Shown: positions 24,558 through 34,145 of the stretch, one piece after another
Position numbering within the stretch: the stretch's first letter is position 1
Layout of the letters: each line of letters opens with the position of its first letter
Source of the DNA: Haemophilus_D parainfluenzae_AD
GTDB lineage: Bacteria > Pseudomonadota > Gammaproteobacteria > Enterobacterales > Pasteurellaceae
NCBI RefSeq assembly: GCF_001679325.1
Contig: NZ_LZMX01000030.1
Strand: one strand, 5' to 3'
DNA length: 64,000 nt
The notes under the pieces: model-generated
What the model saw: the letters and a program-made list of their open reading frames with translations, nothing else
Database searches by the model: none
What the model was told of the DNA's origin: nothing
Program-made: the position numbers and the translations under genes

Positions 24558-25640
24558 ATGTTTAAAAAAATGGAGAGTTCGCCTCATACCCATTCAGGCA
24601 AATTAACCGCCCGCATTATGTTGTGGGTGATTGCAGCCATGCTGCCTGCCATGCTCACGCAGATTTATTATTTTGGAATGGGTGTTTTGGTGCAATCTGC
24701 TTTGGCTATTTCTTTCGCATTATTGCTTGAGTTTATTGTGACCAAATTACGCAATAAGCCAAACCTGGTCTATATTTCAGATTTTAGCGTGGTGCTTACT
24801 GCCTTAATTTTAGCCATGGCAATTCCGCCTTATGCACCTTATTGGGTGATTTTAATCGGTACGCTTTCCGCTGTTATTCTAGGTAAACATGTTTATGGTG
24901 GCTTGGGACAAAACCCATTTAATCCGGCTATGGTGGGTTATGTGGTGCTATTGATTTCTTTCCCTCTACAAATGACAAGTTGGATGCCGCCTATTTCATT
25001 ATTGAATGAACCTCCAACATTTGCAGATTCTCTTTCTTTAATTTTCACAGGCTTAACCACTGATGGATTTAGTTTGAGTCAGCTTGTTCATTCCATTGAT
25101 GGAATTACACAAGCTACGCCATTAGACAGTGCCAAAATCTTCTATAACTTGCATCAAGGCGATGAAAGCGTATTCCATGATTTTGTAAAATTACCGATTT
25201 TATTACAAAACGGGACTGATTTTGCTGAAGGTTGGTGGCAAGTAAATCTGGCATTCATGCTTGGTGGAATTATATTAATCTTAAAGAAAAAAATTCACTG
25301 GCAAATTCCCGTTTCAATGCTCGTGACCTTTGTGACCTTAGCTACAATCACTGCGATGTCAGGCCATCATCATTTAAGTATGATTAGCCAACTCTTTAGC
25401 GGCGCGATGATGTTTGGCGCGTTCTTTATTGCGACTGACCCTGTCACAGCGTCTATTACACCTCGCGGCAAGCTTGTATTTGGTTCCTTGGTCGGATTAT
25501 TGGTCTACCTCATTCGTTACTTTGGAAACTACCCTGACGGCGTGGCATTTGCGATTTTATTAAGTAATATTTGTGTGCCACTTATCGACTACTACACCCG
25601 TCCTCGCGTAGCGGGACACTTTGCAAAAGGGAGAAAATAA
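24558..25640 (+). CDS. rnfD: Rnf electron-transport complex subunit D
   Basis: 360 residues, about ten membrane segments. RnfD is related to NqrB and carries a covalently bound FMN; the flavin Thr lies in FFIATDPVTAS (near residue 294). GGLGQNPFNPAMVGYVVLLISFP is another family motif. It starts 14 bp after rnfC with AGGAAAAA upstream and its stop overlaps the rnfG start (TAATG). Confidence 0.95.
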   Translation: MFKKMESSPHTHSGKLTARIMLWVIAAMLPAMLTQIYYFGMGVLVQSALAISFALLLEFIVTKLRNKPNLVYISDFSVVLTALILAMAIPPYAPYWVILIGTLSAVILGKHVYGGLGQNPFNPAMVGYVVLLISFPLQMTSWMPPISLLNEPPTFADSLSLIFTGLTTDGFSLSQLVHSIDGITQATPLDSAKIFYNLHQGDESVFHDFVKLPILLQNGTDFAEGWWQVNLAFMLGGIILILKKKIHWQIPVSMLVTFVTLATITAMSGHHHLSMISQLFSGAMMFGAFFIATDPVTASITPRGKLVFGSLVGLLVYLIRYFGNYPDGVAFAILLSNICVPLIDYYTRPRVAGHFAKGRK

Positions 25641-26266
25641 TGGGTATTTTTAAAGTCACCTCCCGTTTTGGTTTGTTATTAGGTTTTATTGCGCTTACAT
25701 GTACCGCTGTTTCTGCAGGCATTTATATGCTGACAAAAGATAAAATTGATGAAGCCATGGCTGAACAACAAAAAGCGTTATTACTCCAAGTGATCCCTCA
25801 AGATTATTTTAATAATAACTTGCTTGAAAGCGTAGAAACACCTGAGCAAGATAAACTCAAAGGCATTCAAAAACTCTATTTTGCTATTAAAGATCATGTA
25901 CCCACTGCCTATGCTTATGAAACAACAGCACCAGATGGTTATTCAGGGAATATCCGTTTATTAGTAGGAATCACACCAAAAGGTGAAGTTTTAGGTGTGC
26001 GTGTCATCGAACATCATGAAACCCCAGGATTGGGCGATAAAATCGAACTTCGCATATCTAATTGGATTTTAAGTTTTACGAACCAAGTTATCGTACCAGA
26101 AAGCCTAAAAGATTGGGCGGTCAAAAAAGATGGCGGTAAATTTGATCAATTTTCTGGCGCAACCATTACGCCACGCGCGATTGTAAATCAAGTAAAACGT
26201 TCTGCTCTCGTGATGCTTGAAAATGAGGCATTACTCAACGAGATGGCAAAAAAATACGCGCAATAG
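25640..26266 (+). CDS. rnfG: Rnf electron-transport complex subunit G
   Basis: 208 residues from ATG 25640, overlapping the rnfD stop; the frame to 25571 only extends into rnfD. One N-terminal membrane helix is followed by a periplasmic domain with a second covalent FMN attached to the Thr of SGATITPRAIV (near residue 177). GVRVIEHHETPGLGDKIE is the conserved FMN-domain motif. It depends on ApbE for flavinylation, which is not in the window. Confidence 0.95.
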   Translation: MGIFKVTSRFGLLLGFIALTCTAVSAGIYMLTKDKIDEAMAEQQKALLLQVIPQDYFNNNLLESVETPEQDKLKGIQKLYFAIKDHVPTAYAYETTAPDGYSGNIRLLVGITPKGEVLGVRVIEHHETPGLGDKIELRISNWILSFTNQVIVPESLKDWAVKKDGGKFDQFSGATITPRAIVNQVKRSALVMLENEALLNEMAKKYAQ

Positions 26267-26276
26267 GATATTTATT

Positions 26277-26987
26277 ATGACTGATTTAACCGAAAAAACG
26301 ACCTCACTTGATGAGCAAAGTGCGGTTGAAAATTCAGAAGAAATAACGCAAACGCCTTCTATTTGGAAAGAAATCTTTATTCAAGGCGTATGGAAAAATA
26401 ACTCAACCCTCGTGCAATTATTGGGGCTTTGTCCGCTCTTAGCTGTATCAAGTACTGCGACGAATGCATTGGGTTTGGGCCTTGCAACTATGTTGGTTTT
26501 AACCTGTACAAACACCGTTGTTTCGCTCTTTCGTAAACAAATCCCTCATGAAATCCGTATTCCGATTTATGTGATGATTATTGCCACCACCGTAACCGTG
26601 GTGCAATTATTGATGAATGCTTATACCTATACACTCTATCAAGCTCTTGGGATTTTTATTCCTTTAATCGTGACTAACTGTATCGTCATCGGTCGTGCCG
26701 AAGCCTTTGCCTCTAAAAATAGCGTAGCACATGCAGCCTGGGATGGTTTTTCGATGGGATTAGGTATGGCATTAAGTATCACCGTATTAGGTGCGCTACG
26801 TGAAATCCTAGGCCAAGGTACCCTTTTTGAAGGCATTGAAAACCTATTTGGTCAAGGCGCCAAATTCCTGACATTACATATTTATCACGCTGACAGCAGC
26901 TTTTTACTCTTTATTCTTCCGCCAGGTGCGTTTATTGGATTAGGCATTCTACTGGCGATTAAAAACCGAATTGATATGAAAAAATGA
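26277..26987 (+). CDS. rnfE: Rnf electron-transport complex subunit E
   Basis: 236 residues from ATG 26277, ten bases after rnfG; the frame to 26217 overlaps rnfG. Six membrane segments, with Cys in VQLLGLCPLLAVS and LIVTNCIVIGRAEAFA mirroring RnfA. The N-terminal 35 residues are polar and acidic. An uptake signal lies in this tail (encoding QSAVEN). The stop overlaps the nth start. Confidence 0.95.
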   Translation: MTDLTEKTTSLDEQSAVENSEEITQTPSIWKEIFIQGVWKNNSTLVQLLGLCPLLAVSSTATNALGLGLATMLVLTCTNTVVSLFRKQIPHEIRIPIYVMIIATTVTVVQLLMNAYTYTLYQALGIFIPLIVTNCIVIGRAEAFASKNSVAHAAWDGFSMGLGMALSITVLGALREILGQGTLFEGIENLFGQGAKFLTLHIYHADSSFLLFILPPGAFIGLGILLAIKNRIDMKK

Positions 26988-27619
26988 ACCAAGCTAAACG
27001 AATTGAAATCCTCACTCGACTTCGGGAGCAAAACCCGCATCCAACCACGGAATTAGAGTATAATTCGCCTTTCGAATTACTCATCGCTGTGATTTTGTCA
27101 GCTCAAGCGACCGATAAAGGCGTGAATAAAGCGACAGCAAAATTATTCCCTGTGGCAAATACCCCACAAGCTATTTTAGATCTCGGCTTAGAGGGGTTAA
27201 AAGAATACATTAAAACCATCGGGCTTTATAACAGCAAAGCAGAAAATATCATTAAAACCTGCCGTGATTTAGTTGAAAAACACAACGGTGAAGTACCTGA
27301 AAGTCGTGAAGCCTTAGAAGCCCTTGCGGGAGTCGGCAGAAAAACGGCGAATGTAGTGTTAAATACCGCTTTCGGTCATCCAACTATTGCAGTGGATACG
27401 CATATTTTTCGCGTATGCAACCGCACAAACTTTGCCCCTGGCAAAGATGTGGTAAAAGTGGAAGAAAAACTACTCAAAGTTGTGCCAAAAGAATTTAAAG
27501 TGGATGTACATCACTGGCTGATTTTGCACGGGCGCTATACTTGTACCGCACGCAAACCTCGCTGCGGTGCTTGCATTATTGAAGATCTCTGCGAATACAA
27601 AGAAAAAACAGAATATTAA
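26984..27619 (+). CDS. nth: Endonuclease III (DNA glycosylase/AP lyase)
   Basis: 211 residues, the E. coli length. It removes oxidised pyrimidines and nicks at abasic sites. The helix-hairpin-helix with catalytic Lys is in LAGVGRKTANVVL (Lys about 120), the catalytic Asp in AVDTHIFRV (about 138), and the [4Fe-4S] loop is C-X6-C-X2-C-X5-C (CTARKPRCGACIIEDLC). The ATG overlaps rnfE as ATGA; the rnf-nth linkage is conserved in many gamma-proteobacteria. Confidence 0.96.
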   Translation: MNQAKRIEILTRLREQNPHPTTELEYNSPFELLIAVILSAQATDKGVNKATAKLFPVANTPQAILDLGLEGLKEYIKTIGLYNSKAENIIKTCRDLVEKHNGEVPESREALEALAGVGRKTANVVLNTAFGHPTIAVDTHIFRVCNRTNFAPGKDVVKVEEKLLKVVPKEFKVDVHHWLILHGRYTCTARKPRCGACIIEDLCEYKEKTEY

Positions 27620-27645
27620 ACGAATAAAATCAAACGGAATATATT

Positions 27646-29016
27646 ATGACAACAAACAATCAATCTCGCCAAACGTGGTCTAGCCGACTAACTTATGTGC
27701 TCACCGTTGCGGGTGCAACAGTTGGCTTTGGAGCAACATGGCGCTTTCCTTATTTAGTAGGTGAAAATGGCGGTGGTGCTTACGTACTCCTCTTTTGTAT
27801 CGCGATGATTGTGATTGGCATTCCGATGATTTTAGTAGAAAACGTTATTGGTCGCCGTTTGCGTGTGAATTCCATTGATGCCTTTGGCGACAAAATCCAA
27901 GATAAAGGTAAAAACATCTCCAAATATTGGAAGATTCTTGGTTATATGGGGCTCCTTGGCGCATTTGGTATCATGGCGTATTACATGGTATTAGGTGGTT
28001 GGGTAATGTCTTATATCATCAGCCTGATGAATAATACCCTTGATATTTCTGCGCCAATTACAAAAGAAGTGGCCAAAGATTTCTACGATTTACACATCAG
28101 CAACAGTCCATGGGAAATCATGCTTTATACCTTCCTGTTCGTGGTGGTAAATTACATTATTTTGGCAAAAGGTATCATCGGCGGGATTGAACGTTCTGTA
28201 AAATACTTAATGCCATTACTATTCATCTTCCTAATTGGTATGGTAATTCGTAATCTTACCTTACCAGGTGCAATGGAAGGTGTAACGTTCTACTTAAAAC
28301 CAGATTTCAGCAAAATTACACCTAAGTTATTCATCTTCGTATTAGGCCAAGTATTCTTCGCATTAAGCCTTGGTTTCGGTGTATTAATTACTCTCTCCAG
28401 CTATTTGAACAAGGAAGAAAACCTTATTCATACAGCCGTTATTACAGGTTTCACCAATACCATTATCGCCGTGTTATGTGGTTTTATGATCTTCCCATCA
28501 TTATTCACATTCGGCATTGAACCTAACGCTGGCCCAACTTTGGTTTTCCAAAGTTTACCTATTGTCTTCTCACATTTATGGGCGGGTAAATTCTTTGCTA
28601 TCGTGTTCTTCGGCTTATTGCTTATTGCAGCATTAACCACATCAATTACGATTTACGAAGTCATCATCACCGCATTGCAAGAAAAGCTCAGAATGCGCCG
28701 TGGAAAAGCGATTTTTGTTACCTTGATGGGGATTTTCTTATTAGGTAATGTACCCTCTATTCTAGGTGATAACCTTTGGAAAGATTTCACCATTTTCGGT
28801 AAAAGCATTTTCGATGCCTTCGATTTCGTCAGCGGCAATATTCTCTTTATGTTGACCGCACTTGGTTGTGCGATTTTCGTTGGTTTTGTGTTAAAAGACG
28901 ATGCAAAAAAAGAGCTATCACCAACGCCAAATTCACTTTTCACCACAATCTGGTTTAACTATGTCAAATTTGTGGTCCCTGTGATTATTTTGGTGATTTT
29001 TATCAGTAATATGTAA
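27646..29016 (+). CDS. Sodium-dependent NSS-family transporter
   Basis: 456 residues with 11-12 membrane segments. It belongs to the neurotransmitter:sodium symporter family (LeuT fold): WSSRLTYVLTVAGATVGFGATWRFPYLVGENGGGAYVLLF carries the unwound TM1 and sodium sites. Bacterial members take up amino acids; some Pasteurellaceae homologues have been labelled tryptophan or tyrosine transporters, but the substrate cannot be read from sequence. It lies 26 bp after nth and ends at a bidirectional terminator. Confidence 0.88.
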   Translation: MTTNNQSRQTWSSRLTYVLTVAGATVGFGATWRFPYLVGENGGGAYVLLFCIAMIVIGIPMILVENVIGRRLRVNSIDAFGDKIQDKGKNISKYWKILGYMGLLGAFGIMAYYMVLGGWVMSYIISLMNNTLDISAPITKEVAKDFYDLHISNSPWEIMLYTFLFVVVNYIILAKGIIGGIERSVKYLMPLLFIFLIGMVIRNLTLPGAMEGVTFYLKPDFSKITPKLFIFVLGQVFFALSLGFGVLITLSSYLNKEENLIHTAVITGFTNTIIAVLCGFMIFPSLFTFGIEPNAGPTLVFQSLPIVFSHLWAGKFFAIVFFGLLLIAALTTSITIYEVIITALQEKLRMRRGKAIFVTLMGIFLLGNVPSILGDNLWKDFTIFGKSIFDAFDFVSGNILFMLTALGCAIFVGFVLKDDAKKELSPTPNSLFTTIWFNYVKFVVPVIILVIFISNM

Positions 29017-29017
29017 T

Positions 29018-29053
29018 AAAAAAACCGAGCTATTTTGCTCGGTTTCTTTTTGT
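29018..29053. terminator. Bidirectional terminator between the NSS transporter and uup
   Basis: A 9-bp stem AAACCGAGC (29022-29030) pairs with 29037-29045 around TATTTT, with A-run before and T-run after. Confidence 0.87.
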
Positions 29054-29060
29054 CTATTCT

Positions 29061-31004
29061 CTATTTTGCTTCAGCTTGGGTCTTTTTCTCTTCCAGCTCT
29101 TCCCAACGAAGGAAAGCCGTTTCAAGTTCAGCTTCGGTGTCCGATAATTCCTTAAGCTTCGCATCGGTTACATCATGGGCTTGTTGGAAAAAGTGAGGAT
29201 CACCAATTTCAGCTTGAAGTGCGGTAATTTTCTCTTCCAATTCTTCCAATAGCTGTGGAAGTTGTTCCAGCTCACGTTGCTCTTTATAAGAAAGTTTAAC
29301 GGATTTCGGCTTTTGAGAAACAACGTCATTTTTGACCGCACTTTCTTGTAGTTTTGGTGCTTCTTTTTTGACTTTTTGAGCCTCTTGCTCTGCTTTCATG
29401 GCAAAGTAATTGGCTTGTTGTCCTTTTGCATCAAAGAAACCGCCTACGTATTTATTCAATACGCCGTCGCCTTCAAAGAAATAACACTCAGTTGCGACGT
29501 TATCAATAAACTGACGATCATGGCTGACAATCAATAAGGTGCCTTGATAATCCGTGAGGATTTCTTCCAATAATTCTAAGGTTTCTACATCCAAGTCATT
29601 GGTTGGTTCATCGAGAATCAATAGATTATTCGGTTTCAGTAATAATTTAGCTAATAACAAGCGATTACGTTCACCACCTGAAAGCGCTTTTACGGGTGTC
29701 ATTGCTCGTTTTGGTGGAAATAAGAAATCCTGTAAATAGCCCAACACATGACGTTTTACACCATTGACTTCAATATCCTGCTTGCCATCAGCAACGTTAT
29801 CCATCACTGTTTTTTCTGGATCAAGATCAGCACGATATTGGTCAAAATAAGCGATATCTAATTTTGTACCACAATGAATGCGACCACTCGTTGGCTCTAT
29901 TTCACCTAATAAAAGTTTAATAAATGTGGTTTTTCCGCAGCCATTTGGGCCAACTAATGCAATTTTATCGCCACGTAAAATGGTCGTACTGAAATCTTTG
30001 AGAAGTTGTTTGCCTTCAATTTCATAGCTCACATCTTCCATTTCAAACACGATTTTGCCAGAACGACTTGAGTTATCTAATTGTAACTTAGCAGTACCCA
30101 TCACCTCACGACGCTGACGACGTTCTTCACGCATGGCTTTTAAAGCGCGCACACGGCCTTCATTACGCGTACGGCGAGCTTTAATACCTTGACGAATCCA
30201 AACCTCTTCTTGCGCTAAGCGCTTATCAAAAAGCTCATTCTGCAATGCTTCGACACGTAAGATTTCCTCTTTAGCGGTGAGGTATAAATCATAGTTACCT
30301 GGATAAGACACTAATTTCCCGCGGTCTAAATCGACAATACGAGTGGCCATTTTGCGGATAAAAGAACGGTCGTGGGAAATAAACACAATACTTCCGGTAA
30401 ATTCCAATAAGAAGTTTTCTAACCATTCGATTGCATCCACATCTAAGTGATTGGTCGGTTCATCTAATAACAAGACATCGGGATTACACACCAACGCACG
30501 AGCAAGAGCGGCTTTACGCAACCAACCACCCGATAAATCCGCTAATTTAGTATCAGGATTTAACTCAAGCTTTTGTAGAACTTCATTGATTTTATTTTCA
30601 AATTGCCAACCATTGGCATGCTCTAATTTTGCTTGCACTTGCGCAAGTTGGTTAAGAATTTGCTCACTGTAATTTTGTGTCAACTCTTGTGAAATATGGT
30701 GATATTCCTTTAACAAATCCGCTAAATGCTCAATGCCTTCTGCCACATAATCAAACACATTCCCTTCAGCATGGCGAGGCGGGTCTTGTTCTAAACGTGA
30801 AACCACTAAATCTTTTTCATATTGCACTTTGCCGTCATCCATCGTGACTTGCTGTGCAATAATTTTTAATAACGTTGATTTACCTGCCCCGTTACGCCCC
30901 ACCAAACATACGCGCTCATTGGGTTCAATATGCAGTTCAGCGTGATCAAGTAACGGATGATCACTAAAAGAAAGATAAGCGTTAGTTAAACTAATTAATG
31001 CCAC
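29061..31004 (-). CDS. uup: ABC-F ATPase Uup
   Basis: 647 residues, two ABC domains in one chain with no membrane part. Walker A motifs are GRNGAGKSTLLK and GPNGCGKTTFIK; signatures are LSGGWLRK and LSGGERNRLL; Walker B sequences are VLLLDEPTNHLDV and LLILDEPTNDLDV. A C-terminal coiled coil (about 560-647) is the DNA-binding domain that marks Uup among ABC-F proteins. Uup acts on ribosomes and influences precise excision of transposons in E. coli. It is downstream of the dGTPase-like gene by 45 bp. Confidence 0.93.
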   Translation of the reverse strand: MALISLTNAYLSFSDHPLLDHAELHIEPNERVCLVGRNGAGKSTLLKIIAQQVTMDDGKVQYEKDLVVSRLEQDPPRHAEGNVFDYVAEGIEHLADLLKEYHHISQELTQNYSEQILNQLAQVQAKLEHANGWQFENKINEVLQKLELNPDTKLADLSGGWLRKAALARALVCNPDVLLLDEPTNHLDVDAIEWLENFLLEFTGSIVFISHDRSFIRKMATRIVDLDRGKLVSYPGNYDLYLTAKEEILRVEALQNELFDKRLAQEEVWIRQGIKARRTRNEGRVRALKAMREERRQRREVMGTAKLQLDNSSRSGKIVFEMEDVSYEIEGKQLLKDFSTTILRGDKIALVGPNGCGKTTFIKLLLGEIEPTSGRIHCGTKLDIAYFDQYRADLDPEKTVMDNVADGKQDIEVNGVKRHVLGYLQDFLFPPKRAMTPVKALSGGERNRLLLAKLLLKPNNLLILDEPTNDLDVETLELLEEILTDYQGTLLIVSHDRQFIDNVATECYFFEGDGVLNKYVGGFFDAKGQQANYFAMKAEQEAQKVKKEAPKLQESAVKNDVVSQKPKSVKLSYKEQRELEQLPQLLEELEEKITALQAEIGDPHFFQQAHDVTDAKLKELSDTEAELETAFLRWEELEEKKTQAEAK

Positions 31005-31049
31005 AAAATTGTCCTATAAATTCAAAATATCAATAAAAATAACCGCACT

Positions 31050-32402
31050 TTAGAGCTGATGATAAACCTTTAAAGCATAGGCATCTGACATGCCTGCGAT
31101 ATAGTCACAAATAATACGTTTTTTGCCCTGTTCTGGCGCATTTTTCCAACGATTAGCCGTGTTCGTTGGCAATAAACGTTCTGGGTCAGACTCAAAAATC
31201 TGGAACATTTCAGTGAGAATGCGTTGTCCTTTATATTCAATACGTTGCGTTTCCACATGACGAATCACGTATTTCCATACAAACTTTTTAAACACATTTA
31301 ATGCCGCAATCACATCTTGCGGTAGTTCCGCGTTATAACGTAACAAAGGTTCATCAAAATTGCCGGTGACTTTCCAACGCACATGGGTAATGAAGAAATT
31401 CACTAATGCACCGATCGCATTTTTACGCTCGAAATGATGGTTGGAGAATAATCGTTGGCTGACTTGTTCTATATTTTTTGCCAACCAATCTGAAGGAATC
31501 GTTTTAAGTTCAGCCAGTGCTTCTTGCCACTGATGTTGATTCACCACGCCTGTCACAATCGCATCTTCTAAATCATGTACGCCATAGGCAATATCGTCTG
31601 CCAACTCCATAATGCTACAATCTAACGATTTAAATTGTGTTTTTAAAAACTCGGCAGGATTTGACCGCACTTTTTGAAATGAACCAAATAAAGTGCGGTC
31701 ATTTTCAGAAAGATTTTGCAACAGCCAATCAAACATTATGACGTCATCACGGAATAACCCTTTTCCTGGTTTCCAATCACTAATTTTGACATAACGCGGA
31801 TCAGCGCTTTCAGTATGCGGCAACTGGACATATTGAGGGGAAGATAAGTCTAAAATATTCGGATATTTCACCACGCCTAAAATAGCACGACGCGTTAAAT
31901 TCATCCCTGCGGTTTCAGTATAAGGCTCAAGTTTAGTAATGATACGAAATGTCTGCGCATTGCCTTCAAAGCCGCCATGATTCCGCATCATATAATTGAG
32001 GGCCACTTCCCCACCATGACCAAATGGTGGATGGCCAATATCATGCGCAAAGCACAAACTTTCAATTAAATCATTACTTGGTAATAAAAGTTTGAGTTGT
32101 TTCTGTAATTCACTTTTTTCAATATGAAGCTGGTCTGAAATAGCAACATAACTTTCCGCAAATTTTAATTGGGAAACCAGGCTGCTACCGATTTGTGCCA
32201 CTTCAAGGGAATGGGTTAAACGAGTGCGATAAAAATCATTTTCTCCCACAGCATGAATCTGTGTTTTGGCTTGTAAACAACGGAAAGCGGCAGAATGTAA
32301 AATCCGTCCGCGATCACGACGAAAGGGAGGTCGGTGATCTTTTTCGCGAGGCGGATCAGGAAGGAAACGTTCAGTCCAAAAATCAGCTAATTGGGTTCTC
32401 AT
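31050..32402 (-). CDS. dgt: dGTPase-like HD-domain triphosphohydrolase
   Basis: 450 residues from ATG 32402, which overlaps the upstream gene as ATGA; the frame to 32462 would add 20 residues inside that gene. The HD metal site is visible as RLTHSLEVAQIG (His), FAHDIGHPPFGHGGE (His-Asp), and SCSIMELADDIAYGVHDLED-like segment (Asp). N-terminal RDRGRILHSAAFRCLQAKTQ is the family mark. It hydrolyses dGTP (and perhaps other dNTPs) to the nucleoside and triphosphate; related enzymes restrict phage. A perfect inverted pair of uptake signals (31663-31673 and 31690-31700) is embedded in the coding region. Confidence 0.88.
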   Translation of the reverse strand: MRTQLADFWTERFLPDPPREKDHRPPFRRDRGRILHSAAFRCLQAKTQIHAVGENDFYRTRLTHSLEVAQIGSSLVSQLKFAESYVAISDQLHIEKSELQKQLKLLLPSNDLIESLCFAHDIGHPPFGHGGEVALNYMMRNHGGFEGNAQTFRIITKLEPYTETAGMNLTRRAILGVVKYPNILDLSSPQYVQLPHTESADPRYVKISDWKPGKGLFRDDVIMFDWLLQNLSENDRTLFGSFQKVRSNPAEFLKTQFKSLDCSIMELADDIAYGVHDLEDAIVTGVVNQHQWQEALAELKTIPSDWLAKNIEQVSQRLFSNHHFERKNAIGALVNFFITHVRWKVTGNFDEPLLRYNAELPQDVIAALNVFKKFVWKYVIRHVETQRIEYKGQRILTEMFQIFESDPERLLPTNTANRWKNAPEQGKKRIICDYIAGMSDAYALKVYHQL

Positions 32403-33091
32403 AAAAATAAACGAATAACATAGAATACTAAGGGCGCTAAAATAGAACTCATAATACCGCAAAGTACCAAAGAAATCGAACTATAACTACCCGCTTTTGG
32501 ATCGGCTTCCATACAACTTACCGTACCTAATGCGTGAGAAACCGCACCAACAGACAAACCCACTGCTTCTTGTTGTTTAATCCCAACTTTTTTCAAGATG
32601 AGATAACCAAAAACGGAGCCTTGTAAACCCGCAACGACCACACCTACCGCAGTCACGGCGGGAATACCGCCTAAATGCGAAGACACTTCCATCGCAATAG
32701 GGGTAGTAATCGATTTTGGTAATACTGTTGCTACCATTTCAGGACTTGCGCCTAAAATAATAGAAAAAATAGCCCCTGTAAACATTGAGAATATCGAAGC
32801 CAATGTGACGACTGAAAGGATAATTTTCCACTGTTTGGCAATTTGACGAAGTTGTTCATACAACGGTAACGCTAGTGCAACAATACTCAACCCTAATAAA
32901 TTATTAATCGGCGCATTTCCTGCCATATAATTATCATAAGGGATACCTCCTACTTCTAAGATCAAAACGAGAATGGATACAGTAAGTACGAAAGTATTGA
33001 AAATCATGGACTTCCAACGTTTACTAATTTGTAATGCGAGCCAAAATCCGAAAATCGTTAAACCAGTATAAAGATAAATTGCATACTGCAT
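32399..33091 (-). CDS. LrgB/CidB-family membrane protein (YohK)
   Basis: 230 residues, six to seven membrane segments. It matches LrgB/YohK: PKSITTPIAMEVSSHLGGIPAVTAVGVVVAGLQGSVFG, then SHALGTVSCMEADPKAGSYSSISLVLCGI. LrgAB/CidAB proteins influence murein hydrolase activity and, in some bacteria, glycolate/lactate or pyruvate export. The LrgA-type partner is upstream with a 9-bp gap, and the dGTPase-like gene overlaps the stop. Confidence 0.9.
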   Translation of the reverse strand: MQYAIYLYTGLTIFGFWLALQISKRWKSMIFNTFVLTVSILVLILEVGGIPYDNYMAGNAPINNLLGLSIVALALPLYEQLRQIAKQWKIILSVVTLASIFSMFTGAIFSIILGASPEMVATVLPKSITTPIAMEVSSHLGGIPAVTAVGVVVAGLQGSVFGYLILKKVGIKQQEAVGLSVGAVSHALGTVSCMEADPKAGSYSSISLVLCGIMSSILAPLVFYVIRLFL

Positions 33092-33100
33092 AATAAAACC

Positions 33101-33517
33101 TTAGTCTGCCTGAAAATTACGTTTCTCTAATACTTTCTGACGTTTATGAGCAAAAGATTGCTTGTAAAACAAATAATTACCCAAAAATGCGATAATAAAG
33201 AGCGTCAGAAAAGTACTGAGAATATTTGGAATGAGTAAAATTTTCCATTGAGAAACAAGTAAATCATAATATTTGATAATGCCTACACTCACTGGCACAA
33301 AAAGTACTGCCATATACCGAATTAACAAACTAGAACCCAAATAAATCCATTCTAAACGAATGATACGAGTGGTTAATCCAATAAAAAGTATTAACAATCC
33401 CCAGATGCTGCCAGGAATTCCAACAGGCACATACTGCGAAATCAAATTGCCGAGTAGCAATATAATGTATAAAATCACGAGCGAGCGAACAAGTTGAACG
33501 CCTTTTTGGAGTAACAT
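33101..33517 (-). CDS. LrgA/CidA-family membrane protein (YohJ)
   Basis: 138 residues with four membrane segments, the holin-like partner of LrgB. Family marker YVPVGIPGSIWGLLILFIGL (residues 29-48) and VRSLVILYIILLLGNLIS. The C-terminal 20 residues are polar. A start at ATG 33517 puts it divergent from the nuclease gene. Confidence 0.9.
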   Translation of the reverse strand: MLLQKGVQLVRSLVILYIILLLGNLISQYVPVGIPGSIWGLLILFIGLTTRIIRLEWIYLGSSLLIRYMAVLFVPVSVGIIKYYDLLVSQWKILLIPNILSTFLTLFIIAFLGNYLFYKQSFAHKRQKVLEKRNFQAD

Positions 33518-33629
33518 ATTTCCTCTTTCAACTTATTTAACAATAATTCAAATTTATTTTACGCTTTTTTTGTTAGAATTACCCTCTCTTTTTAGTTAAA
33601 TATTGCGATATAGATCAAAGAAATTCCAA

Positions 33630-34145
33630 ATGATTAAAAATGCTTTCTTATTTTTAGCCCTAATTTTGACCGCACTTTGGACGCAATTTTCAGTCGCTAC
33701 TGAACGCCAAATGGCATGTTGGGTTGTAGGTGTCAGCGATGGCGACACCTTAACTTGCCTTTTACCCACTAAAAAACAACTCAAAGTGCGATTACAAGAA
33801 ATTGATGCACCGGAAAAAGGCCAACCATTTGGAAAGAAAGCCAAACAATATCTTTCACAACTGGTTTTCAAACAAAATGTGACGTTGTCCGTTTCTGGTT
33901 ACGATCGTTACCAACGTATTTTGGCAACGGTTTACCTGCAAGAACAAAACATCAACTTAGAAATGGTAAAAAACGGCATGGCGTGGGTTTATCCGCAATA
34001 TGTTAAAAATCCACTCTACTTTCAGGCACAAGATTTTGCCCAACAACAAAAAATTGGCTTATGGCGAGATTCCAACCCTATTGCCCCTTATGAATGGCGA
34101 AAACAGAACAAAGCAGGCAAACATGGAGGTCAACATGGCTTTTGA
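33630..34145 (+). CDS. Secreted thermonuclease-like (SNase) protein
   Basis: 171 residues from ATG 33630; the frame to 33603 uses TTG and is less likely. A signal peptide (IKNAFLFLALILTALWTQF) is followed by the staphylococcal-nuclease fold: GVSDGDTLTC (calcium Asp), KVRLQEIDAPEKG (catalytic Arg, Asp, Glu), KQNVTLSVSGYDRYQRILATVY (second catalytic Arg). The enzyme should cut DNA/RNA in the periplasm or outside. An uptake signal codes for LTAL inside the signal peptide. It overlaps csdA by 11 bp. Confidence 0.87.
   Translation: MIKNAFLFLALILTALWTQFSVATERQMACWVVGVSDGDTLTCLLPTKKQLKVRLQEIDAPEKGQPFGKKAKQYLSQLVFKQNVTLSVSGYDRYQRILATVYLQEQNINLEMVKNGMAWVYPQYVKNPLYFQAQDFAQQQKIGLWRDSNPIAPYEWRKQNKAGKHGGQHGF

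Noticed and set aside
23484..24593. Minus-strand open frames opposite rnfC
   Set aside because: They arise from the repeat composition on the other strand and have no start signals or recognisable domains.
33879..33891. Fourth matS-like site in the nuclease gene
   Set aside because: Two mismatches (GTGACGTTGTCCG); such matches are expected by chance.
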